Of a DNA stretch of 31,314 nt, positions 16,878-24,635 are shown piece after piece. The stretch lies in contig NZ_JBGTCA010000362.1 in the NCBI RefSeq assembly GCF_041749095.1, positions 1 through 31,314 of the forward strand. The letters are read 5' to 3'. The stretch is from Aquiflexum sp041749095. GTDB lineage: Bacteria; Bacteroidota; Bacteroidia; Cytophagales; Cyclobacteriaceae. The translations under genes and the position numbers were made by a program. How positions within the stretch are numbered: the first letter of the stretch is position 1; each line of letters opens with the position of its first letter. The notes beneath the pieces are model-generated. The model saw nothing but the letters and a program-made list of their open reading frames with translations, had not been told where the DNA came from and made no database searches.

Positions 16878-17480
16878 ATGGAAAAAGAAGAATTACATAT
16901 TATTGGTGCGTCGGGGCATGCCAAAGCAGTTATTGATTTGCTGGAAGACAGATCAATTATTGCCGGAGTGTATGATGATAATTCGGAAATCAGCGAAATC
17001 TTGGGGATTGAAGTGCATTGTCCTGCCAACAAAATAAATGGTGTTTTGGGCAAGATTCACATTGCTATTGGAGATAATAAAACAAGAAAAAAAATAGTAG
17101 AATCATTATCCTTTGAGACCAAATATGGGACAATAGTTCATAAATCAGCCATTGTTTCAAATTATATCAAAATAGGCGAGGGCACAGTAGTAATGGAGGG
17201 AGCAATCATCAAGGTAGATTCAGAAATCGGGAATCATGTAATAGTGAACACTGGTGCCTCTATAGACCATGATTGTAAGATCGATGACTTCGTCCACATT
17301 GGCCCCGGATCGACCTTATGTGGCAATATCAAAGTGGGAGAGGGTTCATTGGTTGGAGCAGGGTCAGTGGTTATTCCCGGTGTATCCATTGGCAGTTGGT
17401 GTATTATTGGGGCGGGCAGTATCGTTCATAAAGATGTTCCAAATAGTGCCAAGTGGATAGGTGACCGAATTTATATTTAA
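16878..17480 (+). CDS. pglD: left-handed beta-helix acetyltransferase, PglD-type
   Basis: This 200-residue NeuD/PglD-family enzyme has an N-terminal nucleotide-sugar domain beginning HIIGASGHAKAVIDLL. The C-terminal hexapeptide-repeat beta-helix spans about 90-195. The likely catalytic base is H131 in GASIDHDC, corresponding to the conserved His of PglD, and VHIGPGSTLCGNIKVGEG follows. It should acetylate the C4 amino group with acetyl-CoA. The start is set at the ATG at 16878, since an adjacent in-frame TTG at 16875 adds nothing. It lies 22 nt after pglC. Confidence 0.88.
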   Translation: MEKEELHIIGASGHAKAVIDLLEDRSIIAGVYDDNSEISEILGIEVHCPANKINGVLGKIHIAIGDNKTRKKIVESLSFETKYGTIVHKSAIVSNYIKIGEGTVVMEGAIIKVDSEIGNHVIVNTGASIDHDCKIDDFVHIGPGSTLCGNIKVGEGSLVGAGSVVIPGVSIGSWCIIGAGSIVHKDVPNSAKWIGDRIYI

Positions 17481-17494
17481 CTTCTATTTTATTC

Positions 17495-17508
17495 TTGAAT
17501 TAATTCAA
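17495..17508 (+). other. 14-bp palindrome in the pglD-pglF gap
   Basis: TTGAATTAATTCAA is a perfect palindrome 14 nt after the pglD stop. It has no clear T-run and could be a 3'-end hairpin or an operator. The remainder of the 17481-17701 gap is AT-rich and contains the promoter described separately. Confidence 0.3.
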
Positions 17509-17615
17509 ATGTTGAAATATATTTTGAATTAAATTTGATTATCAAACTTTTATTTGTAGTATGTATTGTCAAAAATGCTTGTTAAAAATTCAGATCAAAT
17601 TAGTCTTATGTTTTA

Positions 17616-17646
17616 TTAGTTTTTCTGAGAATCAATTATATATTTG
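17616..17646 (+). promoter_or_regulatory. candidate promoter for the pglF-type gene
   Basis: TATATTTG (17639-17646) matches the -7 consensus TAnnTTTG exactly. TTAG (17616-17619) lies 19 nt upstream, one mismatch from TTTG. The start codon is 55 nt downstream. The 221-nt gap before this gene is consistent with separate initiation. Confidence 0.5.
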
Positions 17647-17701
17647 GTGAATTATCACCCCTTTACCTGTCATTATTTTACATTATCGGTTTTAACTTGT
17701 T

Positions 17702-19612
17702 ATGGATTTTTTAAAACAAATCAGAATTTTGCCCCGGTGGGTCATTGCATCCTTGGATGCTTTTATTTTATTCCAATCTGCCTTTTTCGCCTATTTGGTT
17801 AGGTTTAATTTTGAGCTGGAGTTAGTTGAACAAAACAATGCTTTTTTTGGATCTTTGGTATTTATGGTTCTTGGTGTGATCGTGATGTTATGGACACGAA
17901 GTTATCAAGGGATTGTCAGGCACACAGGATTCAGGGATAGTGTCATTATCTTTAAAACAATTTTGTTTAGTTTTTTCTTGGCGTCATTTGCCAATCTTAT
18001 TTATTACAGACTGATTTTCAAAAACTATTTAATTCCTACCTCTGTATTGATAATTGCTGCCCTGACGTCACTTTTCCTTTTGGTATTTTACAGGCTCCTT
18101 GTCAAAGAGCTTTTTCTCTATCTTAGGAGTGGTTTTGTTAATAATAAGGTAAAAGTAGGGGTTATTTTTGGGGCCAGTGAAGCCGGTATCATTGCCAATG
18201 ACGTGATCAAAAGAGATAGCAATTCAAATTTTGTGATTGCAGCTTTCCTTGATGATGATCCAAAAAAAGAAGGAAAAATCATTGAAGGGAAAAAAATTCA
18301 TAAGGGTCTTGATAGCCTATCAAAATTAGTTGAAAACCAAGGTGTTTCTGAGTTGATCATCGCCGTAAGGGACCTATCTGTCCAAAGGAAAAAAGAAATA
18401 ATTGATGCCTGTTATATCCATAAAATCCATGTGAGTATTGTTCCGCCTTTGAATCAATGGATAAACAGGGGACTTAACTCTGAGGCTATAAGGGATCTGA
18501 AAATAGAGGACCTGTTGGGAAGAGAACAAATATCCCTGGAAAATCCAAGGGTCAAATCAGGATTAGAGAATAAAGTGGTATTGGTGACAGGAGCTGCAGG
18601 TTCAATAGGGAGTGAACTGTGCCGCCAAATCATGTTTTACAACCCGAAGATGGTTGTACTGTTAGATATGGCTGAATCTACGCTTTATGAGCTGGATATT
18701 GATTTGAGAGAATCCGGTATGATAACCCCGCATATAACTATATTGGCTGATATCAGAGATAAAAGCAGTATGAAAGCTGTTTTTAGCAAGATTAAACCGG
18801 ATATAGTTTTTCATGCTGCTGCCTACAAGCATGTACCCATGATCGAGAATTATCCAGAGGAGGCTATAAAAAGTAATATACTTGGGACAAAGATTTTAGC
18901 TGATCTTGCAGTATTATACCATGTTGAAAAGTTTGTTTTTGTAAGTACAGACAAAGCCGTAAATCCTACCAATGTCATGGGGGCTACCAAAAGAGCGGCG
19001 GAAATGTACGTTCAATCTTTGAATACCTACCTGGAGAATCACCATAAAAAATCATATACAAGATTCATTACTACAAGGTTTGGAAACGTTCTTGGGTCAA
19101 ATGGTTCAGTGGTCCCATTGTTCAAAAAACAAATCCAAAAAGGAGGACCGATAACTGTTACTCACCCTGATGTGACCAGATATTTTATGACAATTCCTGA
19201 AGCAAGTCAGTTGGTGATTGAGGCAGGTATTATGGGCAATGGCGGTGAAATTTATGCTTTCGATATGGGAGAACCACTTAAGATTTTGGATTTAGCTGTC
19301 AATATGATTCATTTGAGTGGGAAAAAAGTCGGTGACGATATATCCATTGTATTTACAGGATTGAGAGATGGAGAAAAATTATATGAAGAATTGCTCAATG
19401 ATTCTGAAATCGCAAAAATCACCCATCATCCCAAAATCAAAATCGCACAGGTTTCAGGTGTGCATTACTATAAAATAGACAGTCAGCTTGAGATTTTCTT
19501 TAATATGGTTGGAAAAAGTTCTGAAAATGACCTTGTATTTCATTTGAAATCAATTATTCCCGAATTCAAAAGCAGTGTTTCGAGATTTGAAGTGTTGGAT
19601 AGGTTAAATTGA
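17702..19612 (+). CDS. pglF: membrane-bound UDP-GlcNAc 4,6-dehydratase, PglF-type
   Basis: This 636-residue protein has the full PglF/CapD layout. About four transmembrane helices lie in residues 10-150. A first Rossmann-like domain follows (VGVIFGASEAGIIAND, about 152-270), and then the catalytic SDR domain with VTGAAGSIGSELCRQI (about 298-313). The active-site segment STDKAVNPTNVMGATKR has Met in place of the SDR Tyr, as in this dehydratase family. It removes water from UDP-GlcNAc to give the 4-keto-6-deoxy sugar used by the PglE-type aminotransferase. It is anchored at the inner membrane with its catalytic domain in the cytosol. It is last in its block and convergent with ald. Confidence 0.92.
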   Translation: MDFLKQIRILPRWVIASLDAFILFQSAFFAYLVRFNFELELVEQNNAFFGSLVFMVLGVIVMLWTRSYQGIVRHTGFRDSVIIFKTILFSFFLASFANLIYYRLIFKNYLIPTSVLIIAALTSLFLLVFYRLLVKELFLYLRSGFVNNKVKVGVIFGASEAGIIANDVIKRDSNSNFVIAAFLDDDPKKEGKIIEGKKIHKGLDSLSKLVENQGVSELIIAVRDLSVQRKKEIIDACYIHKIHVSIVPPLNQWINRGLNSEAIRDLKIEDLLGREQISLENPRVKSGLENKVVLVTGAAGSIGSELCRQIMFYNPKMVVLLDMAESTLYELDIDLRESGMITPHITILADIRDKSSMKAVFSKIKPDIVFHAAAYKHVPMIENYPEEAIKSNILGTKILADLAVLYHVEKFVFVSTDKAVNPTNVMGATKRAAEMYVQSLNTYLENHHKKSYTRFITTRFGNVLGSNGSVVPLFKKQIQKGGPITVTHPDVTRYFMTIPEASQLVIEAGIMGNGGEIYAFDMGEPLKILDLAVNMIHLSGKKVGDDISIVFTGLRDGEKLYEELLNDSEIAKITHHPKIKIAQVSGVHYYKIDSQLEIFFNMVGKSSENDLVFHLKSIIPEFKSSVSRFEVLDRLN

Positions 19613-19618
19613 TTTTTT

Positions 19619-19705
19619 TAGAACGCTGATAACGCCGATTTTTCACTGATTCATTTACCTGTGTGTATCAGCATAATCAGCATAATCAGCTCCATCAGCG
19701 TTCTA
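19619..19705. repeat. inverted-repeat element with 9-nt periodic units
   Basis: TAGAACGCTGAT (19619-19630) and ATCAGCGTTCTA (19694-19705) are perfect 12-bp inverted arms. The right half contains ATCAGCATA repeated in tandem (about 19667-19690), and the left half has degenerate versions (GCTGATAAC, GCCGATTTT, CACTGATTC). It lies between the convergent pglF and ald genes. It looks like a dispersed REP-like intergenic element of the kind common in Bacteroidota, and may also act as a bidirectional terminator. Confidence 0.6.
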
Positions 19706-19758
19706 TCAAATGATTGTGATTTAAATACTTTCTTTTGACTTTGAATGAATTATGCCAA

Positions 19759-20874
19759 TTATGCCAGATATTTTTCAACAGGAACATAGGACATATCAAA
19801 TGCCTCAGCTACTGCCTTGTAAACAATTTCTCCATTGATAACATTAAGTCCGGGAATAAGGTCTGCATTATCCTGTGCAGCTTTTTTCCAACCTTTATCT
19901 GCCAATTGAATGGCATAGGGTAATGTGGCATTGGTCAGGGCCAAGGTGGAGGTGTAAGGAACTGCGCCCGGCATATTCGCTACACAATAATGAACCACAT
20001 CATCTATGATATAAGTTGGGTTTTCGTGAGTAGTTGGTTTACAGGTTTCTATACATCCACCCTGATCCACGGCCACATCTACCAATACAGTCCCTGGTTT
20101 CATGTCCTTCAACATATCCCTTGTAATCAAATGGGGTGCTTTTGCACCGGGAATCAGGACAGCGCCTACAATCAGGTCAGCGTCTTTGATCATTGCCCTG
20201 ACGTTATATTCATTGGACATCATGGTTTTGACATTGGCAGGCATTACGTCTGCCAAATATCTCATCCTTGGAATGGAAACATCCATGATGGTAACGTCTG
20301 CACCTAGACCTGCTGCCATCCATGCCGCTTGGGTTCCCACAATCCCACCACCAAGTATCAAAACTTTAGCTGGCAACACACCCGGAACTCCTCCCAACAA
20401 TATTCCACGGCCTTTCAATGGCTTTTCCAAATAATTAGCCCCTTTTTGGATGGCCATTCTACCTGCTACTTCGGACATAGGTACCAATAATGGAAGACTT
20501 CTGTCCAATTTTTCCACTGTTTCATAAGCTAAACAGACGGCCTTACTTTCTACCATGGCCCTTGTCAACGGTTCGTAAGAAGCAAAGTGAAAATAGGTAA
20601 ACAGTAATTGTCCCTCTTTGATCAAATTATATTCAGGTTCTATAGGTTCCTTTACTTTTATAATCATATCAGCTATGCCGTAAACATCTTCTATAGTGGG
20701 TAAAATAGCTGCTCCGGCTGCGGTATACTCATCGTCAGGAAAACCACTGCCCATTCCGGCAGTATGCTGAACATAGACCTGATGTCCTTTTTTGACGAGT
20801 TCTTTTGCTCCGGCCGGAGTCATGGCAACCCTGTTTTCGTTGTTTTTAATTTCCTTTGGAATTCCTATTATCAT
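19759..20874 (-). CDS. ald: alanine dehydrogenase
   Basis: This 371-residue enzyme interconverts L-alanine and pyruvate plus ammonia with NAD. Active-site residues fall at the numbering known for the family: R15 (NENR), K75 (VKEP), H96 (FHFASY) and D270 (VAVDQGG). The NAD motif GGGIVG is at 175-180. The start is the ATG at 20874, because the protein family begins MIIGIPKE. Upstream in-frame codons to 20940 remain open but would overlap the promoter and add no family sequence. It is convergent with the polysaccharide locus and unrelated to it. Confidence 0.96.
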   Translation of the reverse strand: MIIGIPKEIKNNENRVAMTPAGAKELVKKGHQVYVQHTAGMGSGFPDDEYTAAGAAILPTIEDVYGIADMIIKVKEPIEPEYNLIKEGQLLFTYFHFASYEPLTRAMVESKAVCLAYETVEKLDRSLPLLVPMSEVAGRMAIQKGANYLEKPLKGRGILLGGVPGVLPAKVLILGGGIVGTQAAWMAAGLGADVTIMDVSIPRMRYLADVMPANVKTMMSNEYNVRAMIKDADLIVGAVLIPGAKAPHLITRDMLKDMKPGTVLVDVAVDQGGCIETCKPTTHENPTYIIDDVVHYCVANMPGAVPYTSTLALTNATLPYAIQLADKGWKKAAQDNADLIPGLNVINGEIVYKAVAEAFDMSYVPVEKYLA

Positions 20875-20907
20875 TTTGTTAAAATTTGGGTTTGTAAAAC
20901 AATTGTG

Positions 20908-20941
20908 CAAAGATAATAAGCTGATGGTAATACAACCCAAA
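20908..20941 (-). promoter_or_regulatory. promoter for ald
   Basis: On the minus strand TATCTTTG (20915-20908) matches the -7 consensus exactly. The nearest -33 candidates are TTTG at 20941-20938 (22-nt spacer) and TTG at 20935-20933 (17-nt spacer), both slightly off the usual 19-21. The leader would be about 27 nt to the ATG at 20874. The match also supports the downstream start choice. Confidence 0.5.
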
Positions 20942-21232
20942 ATATTCCCACTTATTTTGAATGGAATAGTAAAATGGAAGGTTTTCAGAATTTTATTTTA
21001 TAATATTAAATTTTATTGAATATAATTTCAAAAATGTGTTTCTAGTAAATTTTAATATCGGTTATTTTAAAATTATGAATACCGCAATTGGTTTTGTATG
21101 TATTTACCTTTTTGCCAACGATTTTAATAAATTATTTGCAATTTTTAAAGAATAATATTTTGTAAATAATATTTTTAATTCATTTTTTTAATAAAATTTT
21201 TTGTAAAAAATTAGAATTATTCTGTTTCGTAG
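20942..21232. other. very AT-rich divergent intergenic region
   Basis: The stretch between ald (minus) and the E1 gene (plus) holds no gene. It is dominated by A and T runs, especially 21120-21230, upstream of the E1 promoter. Such tracts could act as UP-like or curved DNA. No palindromic operator was evident. Confidence 0.4.
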
Positions 21233-21263
21233 TTTGTAAAAATCTTAAATTTCTTTATTTTTG
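21233..21263 (+). promoter_or_regulatory. Bacteroidota housekeeping promoter for the E1 gene
   Basis: TTTG (21233-21236) and TATTTTTG (21256-21263) are separated by 19 nt, an exact fit to the consensus. A transcript would start near 21270, giving a leader of about 45 nt before the ATG at 21317. Confidence 0.72.
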
Positions 21264-21316
21264 ACGTACCCGGTTTTTACCAGACCATATCCAATTAGCT
21301 TTACTAATTATATAAA

Positions 21317-23734
21317 ATGAAAGCAGTGGCAACAAACTCTAAGCAGAAGCATTCCAAAGCATTTAAGAAGGAGACCCTTTTGAGGGATTACCGCATTGCC
21401 CAGGAGAGTAGGCAGGCATCCCTTATGGGGCGGAAGGAAGTATTTATGGGAAAGGCTAAGTTTGGGATTTTTGGAGATGGTAAAGAGCTTGCACAAATAG
21501 TCATGGCCAAATACTTCAAGGATGGGGATTTTCGTGCAGGTTACTATAGGGATCAGACCTTTATGTTTGCGATAGATCAGCTTTCTATAAGAGAATATTT
21601 TGCTCAATTATATGCCCATACTAATGTAGAACTCGAACCGGCTTCAGCAGGAAGGTTGATGAATGGGCATTTTGCTACTAGATCCCTCAATGATGATGGA
21701 ACATGGAAGAACCTCATGTCCATCAAAAATTCCTCAGCTGATATTTCCCCAACGGCAGGCCAAATGCCAAAGCTTTTGGGATTGGCCTATGCTTCCAAAT
21801 TGTATCGTGAAAATCCAGGTCTGAAATCTTTCTCTGAATTCAGTAACAATGGTAACGAAGTTGCTTGGGGCACTATCGGAAATGCCTCGACTTCCGAGGG
21901 TATGTTTTTTGAAACTATCAATGCCGCCGGCGTAATGCAGGTACCAATGGTGGTATCCGTTTGGGACGATGGTTATGGGATTTCAGTGCCAAATAAGTAT
22001 CACACCACCAAGAGTAGCATTTCAGAAATACTAAGAGGCTTCCAAAGGAACGATGACCAAAAGGGCTATGAGATATTTGTTGTAAAGGGCTGGGATTATG
22101 AGGCCTTGGATTGGACCTATGAAAATGCGTCAAGAATAGCAAGAGAAGAGCATGTGCCGGTGCTTATTCATGTAGTGGAAGTTACTCAACCGCAGGGCCA
22201 TTCAACTTCAGGTTCGCATGAAAGATATAAGTCAAAAGAACGTTTGAATTGGGAAAAGGACAATGATTGCATTCTGAAATTCAGAAATTACCTTATCCAA
22301 AATGAATTAGCTACTCAAGAAGAACTAGATGTCATAGATCAGGAAGCTAAAGCTTTTGTAAAGCAGGAAAAAGATGCTTCTTGGAGAGCATTTTCGGGAG
22401 AAATAAAAACCGAACTATTTGAAGCTGTAGATTTAATTAAAAAAGTGATTTCTCAATCATCCAATGGTCAGGATTTAGAGCAACTGGCAGATGATCTGAC
22501 TAAGACTTTAAACCCTATTCGCAAAGATGTCATCAGTACAGTCAGGAGGGCACTTTGGTCTATGAGAGGTGATTCTGAGGACGTCAGATCTGAACTGGAA
22601 AGCTGGTATAATTTACAGAGGATTAAGAATGAAGACCGTTATAGTAGCCATTTATACAGCCAATCTAAGTTTAGGGTTGGAAATATAAAAGCCGTTCAAG
22701 TTGAATATCATGAAGATGCCAGTTTGGTTGATGGTAGGGAGATCCTTCAGGCCTGTTTTGATAAAATCCTGGAAAGAGAACCCGGATTTTTAACTTTTGG
22801 AGAGGATGTAGGGAAAATCGGAGATGTTAATCAGGCCTTTGCCGGTCTTCAGTCCAAATATGGAGAATACAGGGTTTCTGATACCAGTATCAGAGAATGT
22901 ACTATAATCGGCCAAGGAATTGGCGCTGCTTTAAGAGGCTTGAGGCCAATGGCTGAAATCCAATATTTGGATTATATATACTATGCCTTGATGACTTTGG
23001 CAGATGATTTATCCAATCTTCAGTATAGGACCAAAGGGGGACAAAAAGCTCCTTTGATTGTCAGAACAAGGGGACATCGTCTGGAGGGAGTGTGGCATGC
23101 CGGTTCTCAGATGGGCATGTTGTTACATTCTTTAAGAGGAATGATGATCTGTGTTCCCCGGAATATGACGCAGGCAGCAGGAATGTATAACACACTTCTA
23201 GAGGCAGATGAACCGGCCCTTGTGATAGAATGTCTCAATGGATACAGACTCAAAGAGAAAATGCCATCGAATATTGGTCAGTTTAAGCTGCCTTTGGGTG
23301 AAGTTGAAATCTTGAAGGAGGGGAAAGACCTGACTGTTGTCACGTATGGTTCTATGTGCAGAATCGTAATGGATGCAGTGGTTGACCTTCAAGAGTTGGG
23401 AATAGACATTGAGGTCATTGATGTTCAGACTTTGATTCCATTTGATAATAGTCATAGGATTGTAGAATCCATCAAAAAGACAAACAGAGTATTATTTGCA
23501 GATGAGGATGTACCCGGCGGGGCCTCAGCATTTATGATGCAGCAGGTCATAGAAGGTCAAAAAGGATATTTTCAATTAGACGCCGAACCCGCTACACTTA
23601 CAGCAAAAGAACACAGGACAGCATATTCTTCGGATGGGGATTACTTTTCAAAACCTTCAGTAGAAGATGTAGTTGAAAAGGTCTATGAAATGATTTCTGA
23701 ATCAAATCCTCAACAATTTCCGGAATTGATCTGA
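21317..23734 (+). CDS. fused alpha/beta E1 component of a branched-chain 2-oxoacid dehydrogenase
   Basis: This 805-residue thiamine-diphosphate enzyme joins E1-alpha (about 1-430) to E1-beta (about 455-805). In the alpha part, GYYRDQTFMFA, GRLMNGHFATRS and TIGNASTSEG (186-195) mark the ThDP/Mg site. In the beta part, LTFGEDVGKIGDVNQAF, SIRECTIIGQGIGAALRG and FADEDVPGGASAFMMQQV are typical of the transketolase-like beta subunit. Such fusions are standard in Bacteroidota and are usually annotated as 2-oxoisovalerate dehydrogenase E1. It decarboxylates branched-chain 2-oxoacids and passes the acyl group to a lipoyl E2 encoded elsewhere. This supplies iso-branched acyl-CoA, consistent with the iso-fatty acids of the phylum. 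It has its own promoter and terminator. Confidence 0.92.
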   Translation: MKAVATNSKQKHSKAFKKETLLRDYRIAQESRQASLMGRKEVFMGKAKFGIFGDGKELAQIVMAKYFKDGDFRAGYYRDQTFMFAIDQLSIREYFAQLYAHTNVELEPASAGRLMNGHFATRSLNDDGTWKNLMSIKNSSADISPTAGQMPKLLGLAYASKLYRENPGLKSFSEFSNNGNEVAWGTIGNASTSEGMFFETINAAGVMQVPMVVSVWDDGYGISVPNKYHTTKSSISEILRGFQRNDDQKGYEIFVVKGWDYEALDWTYENASRIAREEHVPVLIHVVEVTQPQGHSTSGSHERYKSKERLNWEKDNDCILKFRNYLIQNELATQEELDVIDQEAKAFVKQEKDASWRAFSGEIKTELFEAVDLIKKVISQSSNGQDLEQLADDLTKTLNPIRKDVISTVRRALWSMRGDSEDVRSELESWYNLQRIKNEDRYSSHLYSQSKFRVGNIKAVQVEYHEDASLVDGREILQACFDKILEREPGFLTFGEDVGKIGDVNQAFAGLQSKYGEYRVSDTSIRECTIIGQGIGAALRGLRPMAEIQYLDYIYYALMTLADDLSNLQYRTKGGQKAPLIVRTRGHRLEGVWHAGSQMGMLLHSLRGMMICVPRNMTQAAGMYNTLLEADEPALVIECLNGYRLKEKMPSNIGQFKLPLGEVEILKEGKDLTVVTYGSMCRIVMDAVVDLQELGIDIEVIDVQTLIPFDNSHRIVESIKKTNRVLFADEDVPGGASAFMMQQVIEGQKGYFQLDAEPATLTAKEHRTAYSSDGDYFSKPSVEDVVEKVYEMISESNPQQFPELI

Positions 23735-23744
23735 AAAATGAATT

Positions 23745-23775
23745 AAAAAAGCTTCGGAGATATCCGAAGCTTTTT
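23745..23775. terminator. bidirectional intrinsic terminator after the E1 gene
   Basis: GCTTCGG (23751-23757) pairs with CCGAAGC (23764-23770) around the loop AGATAT. The stem is flanked by A6 on the left and T5 on the right, so it can function on both strands. It lies between the convergent E1 gene and the lipoprotein gene. Confidence 0.88.
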
Positions 23776-23829
23776 CTTTTAGTGAATATTCAGATTGTTG
23801 TTAGAAGTAGATAGTAAGGCCAACTTTTC

Positions 23830-23857
23830 TTCCGTCTTCCGTCTTCGGTCTTCCGTC
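23830..23857. repeat. heptanucleotide tandem repeat (TTCCGTC x4)
   Basis: Four head-to-tail copies of TTCCGTC, the third with one change (TTCGGTC), lie in the gap between the terminator and the lipoprotein gene. Similar GACGGAA-type heptad tracts recur between genes in Bacteroidota genomes. No coding role is apparent. Confidence 0.75.
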
Positions 23858-23907
23858 CTTTTCAAAAAAAATAATCGAAATAAAGCAAACTACAATATTC
23901 TATTTTA

Positions 23908-24582
23908 TCAGGGTTTTCTGATCTGATTGAGAGTCACCTCCGGGCTTGAAACCAGGTTGCTCCTGTTTAAAGCCCTATCCTGAATTTCTACGTCTATTCT
24001 GAGTGTATCAGTCCTGAAAATTGATGTCCATCCAAAGGAAAGCATGGCATATTGGATACTACCTTCCACTGGCTGACCATTGGCATTGTTAACAATCCTT
24101 GGAAAACGTCCATTGAAGGTAGTAAAGAAGGGAGGATCTTGCCATCTGAATTCTGTAAATACACCGTTTCTTTTTATAAAAAACTTAATAAATATATTAT
24201 TATGATTGGGGTTTTGTTCCACCCAAATTGTATCATTGACTCTTACATTGTTCACGATAGGATTGATCTGCCAATCGATTGGATTGAAGGACGGGGCATC
24301 ATTTGGTCTAGTGCTGTAAACTATCAGGTTGCCGCCATTGTCTCTTCTAAAAGTAACAGGATTGAAAGGTGGGTCTATGTCGGTAGGGTTTAGACCTAAA
24401 TCACCCTCAGCATCTTTGAAATTGACGCTGACGATCAAAGAATCTGATCCTTCAGTAGGAACAAACCTTATATCTTTAAAGGAAATTTCGGGTACCGTCG
24501 GGAAATTTTCAGGAGGAGAGATACAGGATCCTAAAATCGAAATCAGCGATATTAAAACAAAATATTTTCTTACATTGCTCAT
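23908..24582 (-). CDS. outer-membrane/periplasmic lipoprotein of unknown function
   Basis: This 224-residue protein has a lipoprotein signal: a basic N-terminus, hydrophobic core and lipobox ILGSC with the lipidated C20. A short linker (SPPENFPTVP) leads to a beta-rich mature part. Segments such as DSLIVSVNFKDAEGDLGLN resemble Ig/FN3-like sandwich domains found in Bacteroidota surface lipoproteins. There are no catalytic motifs I recognise. It is divergent from the acyltransferase gene across only 53 nt. Confidence 0.8.
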   Translation of the reverse strand: MSNVRKYFVLISLISILGSCISPPENFPTVPEISFKDIRFVPTEGSDSLIVSVNFKDAEGDLGLNPTDIDPPFNPVTFRRDNGGNLIVYSTRPNDAPSFNPIDWQINPIVNNVRVNDTIWVEQNPNHNNIFIKFFIKRNGVFTEFRWQDPPFFTTFNGRFPRIVNNANGQPVEGSIQYAMLSFGWTSIFRTDTLRIDVEIQDRALNRSNLVSSPEVTLNQIRKP

Positions 24583-24586
24583 GCTG

Positions 24587-24600
24587 CTGTAAATTTACAG
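24587..24600. promoter_or_regulatory. perfect 14-bp palindrome in a divergent promoter region
   Basis: CTGTAAATTTACAG lies 4 nt upstream of the lipoprotein start in the 53-nt gap shared with the divergent acyltransferase gene. Its position and symmetry fit a dimeric repressor operator, but no known regulator consensus is claimed. Confidence 0.35.
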
Positions 24601-24635
24601 GAATTTACGTATAGTCAAAATACTACATATTTTGG

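Noticed and set aside
17530..17537. TAAATTTG as the promoter of the pglF-type gene
   Set aside because: No TTTG-like element at 19-21 nt upstream (the nearest TTG is 15 nt away); the site at 17639-17646 is closer and better spaced.
20875..20940. 22-codon N-terminal extension of ald
   Set aside because: It overlaps the -7 promoter element, and the family N-terminus begins exactly at the ATG at 20874.
23830..23857. Heptad tract as part of a CRISPR array
   Set aside because: The units are 7 nt, contiguous and without spacers.
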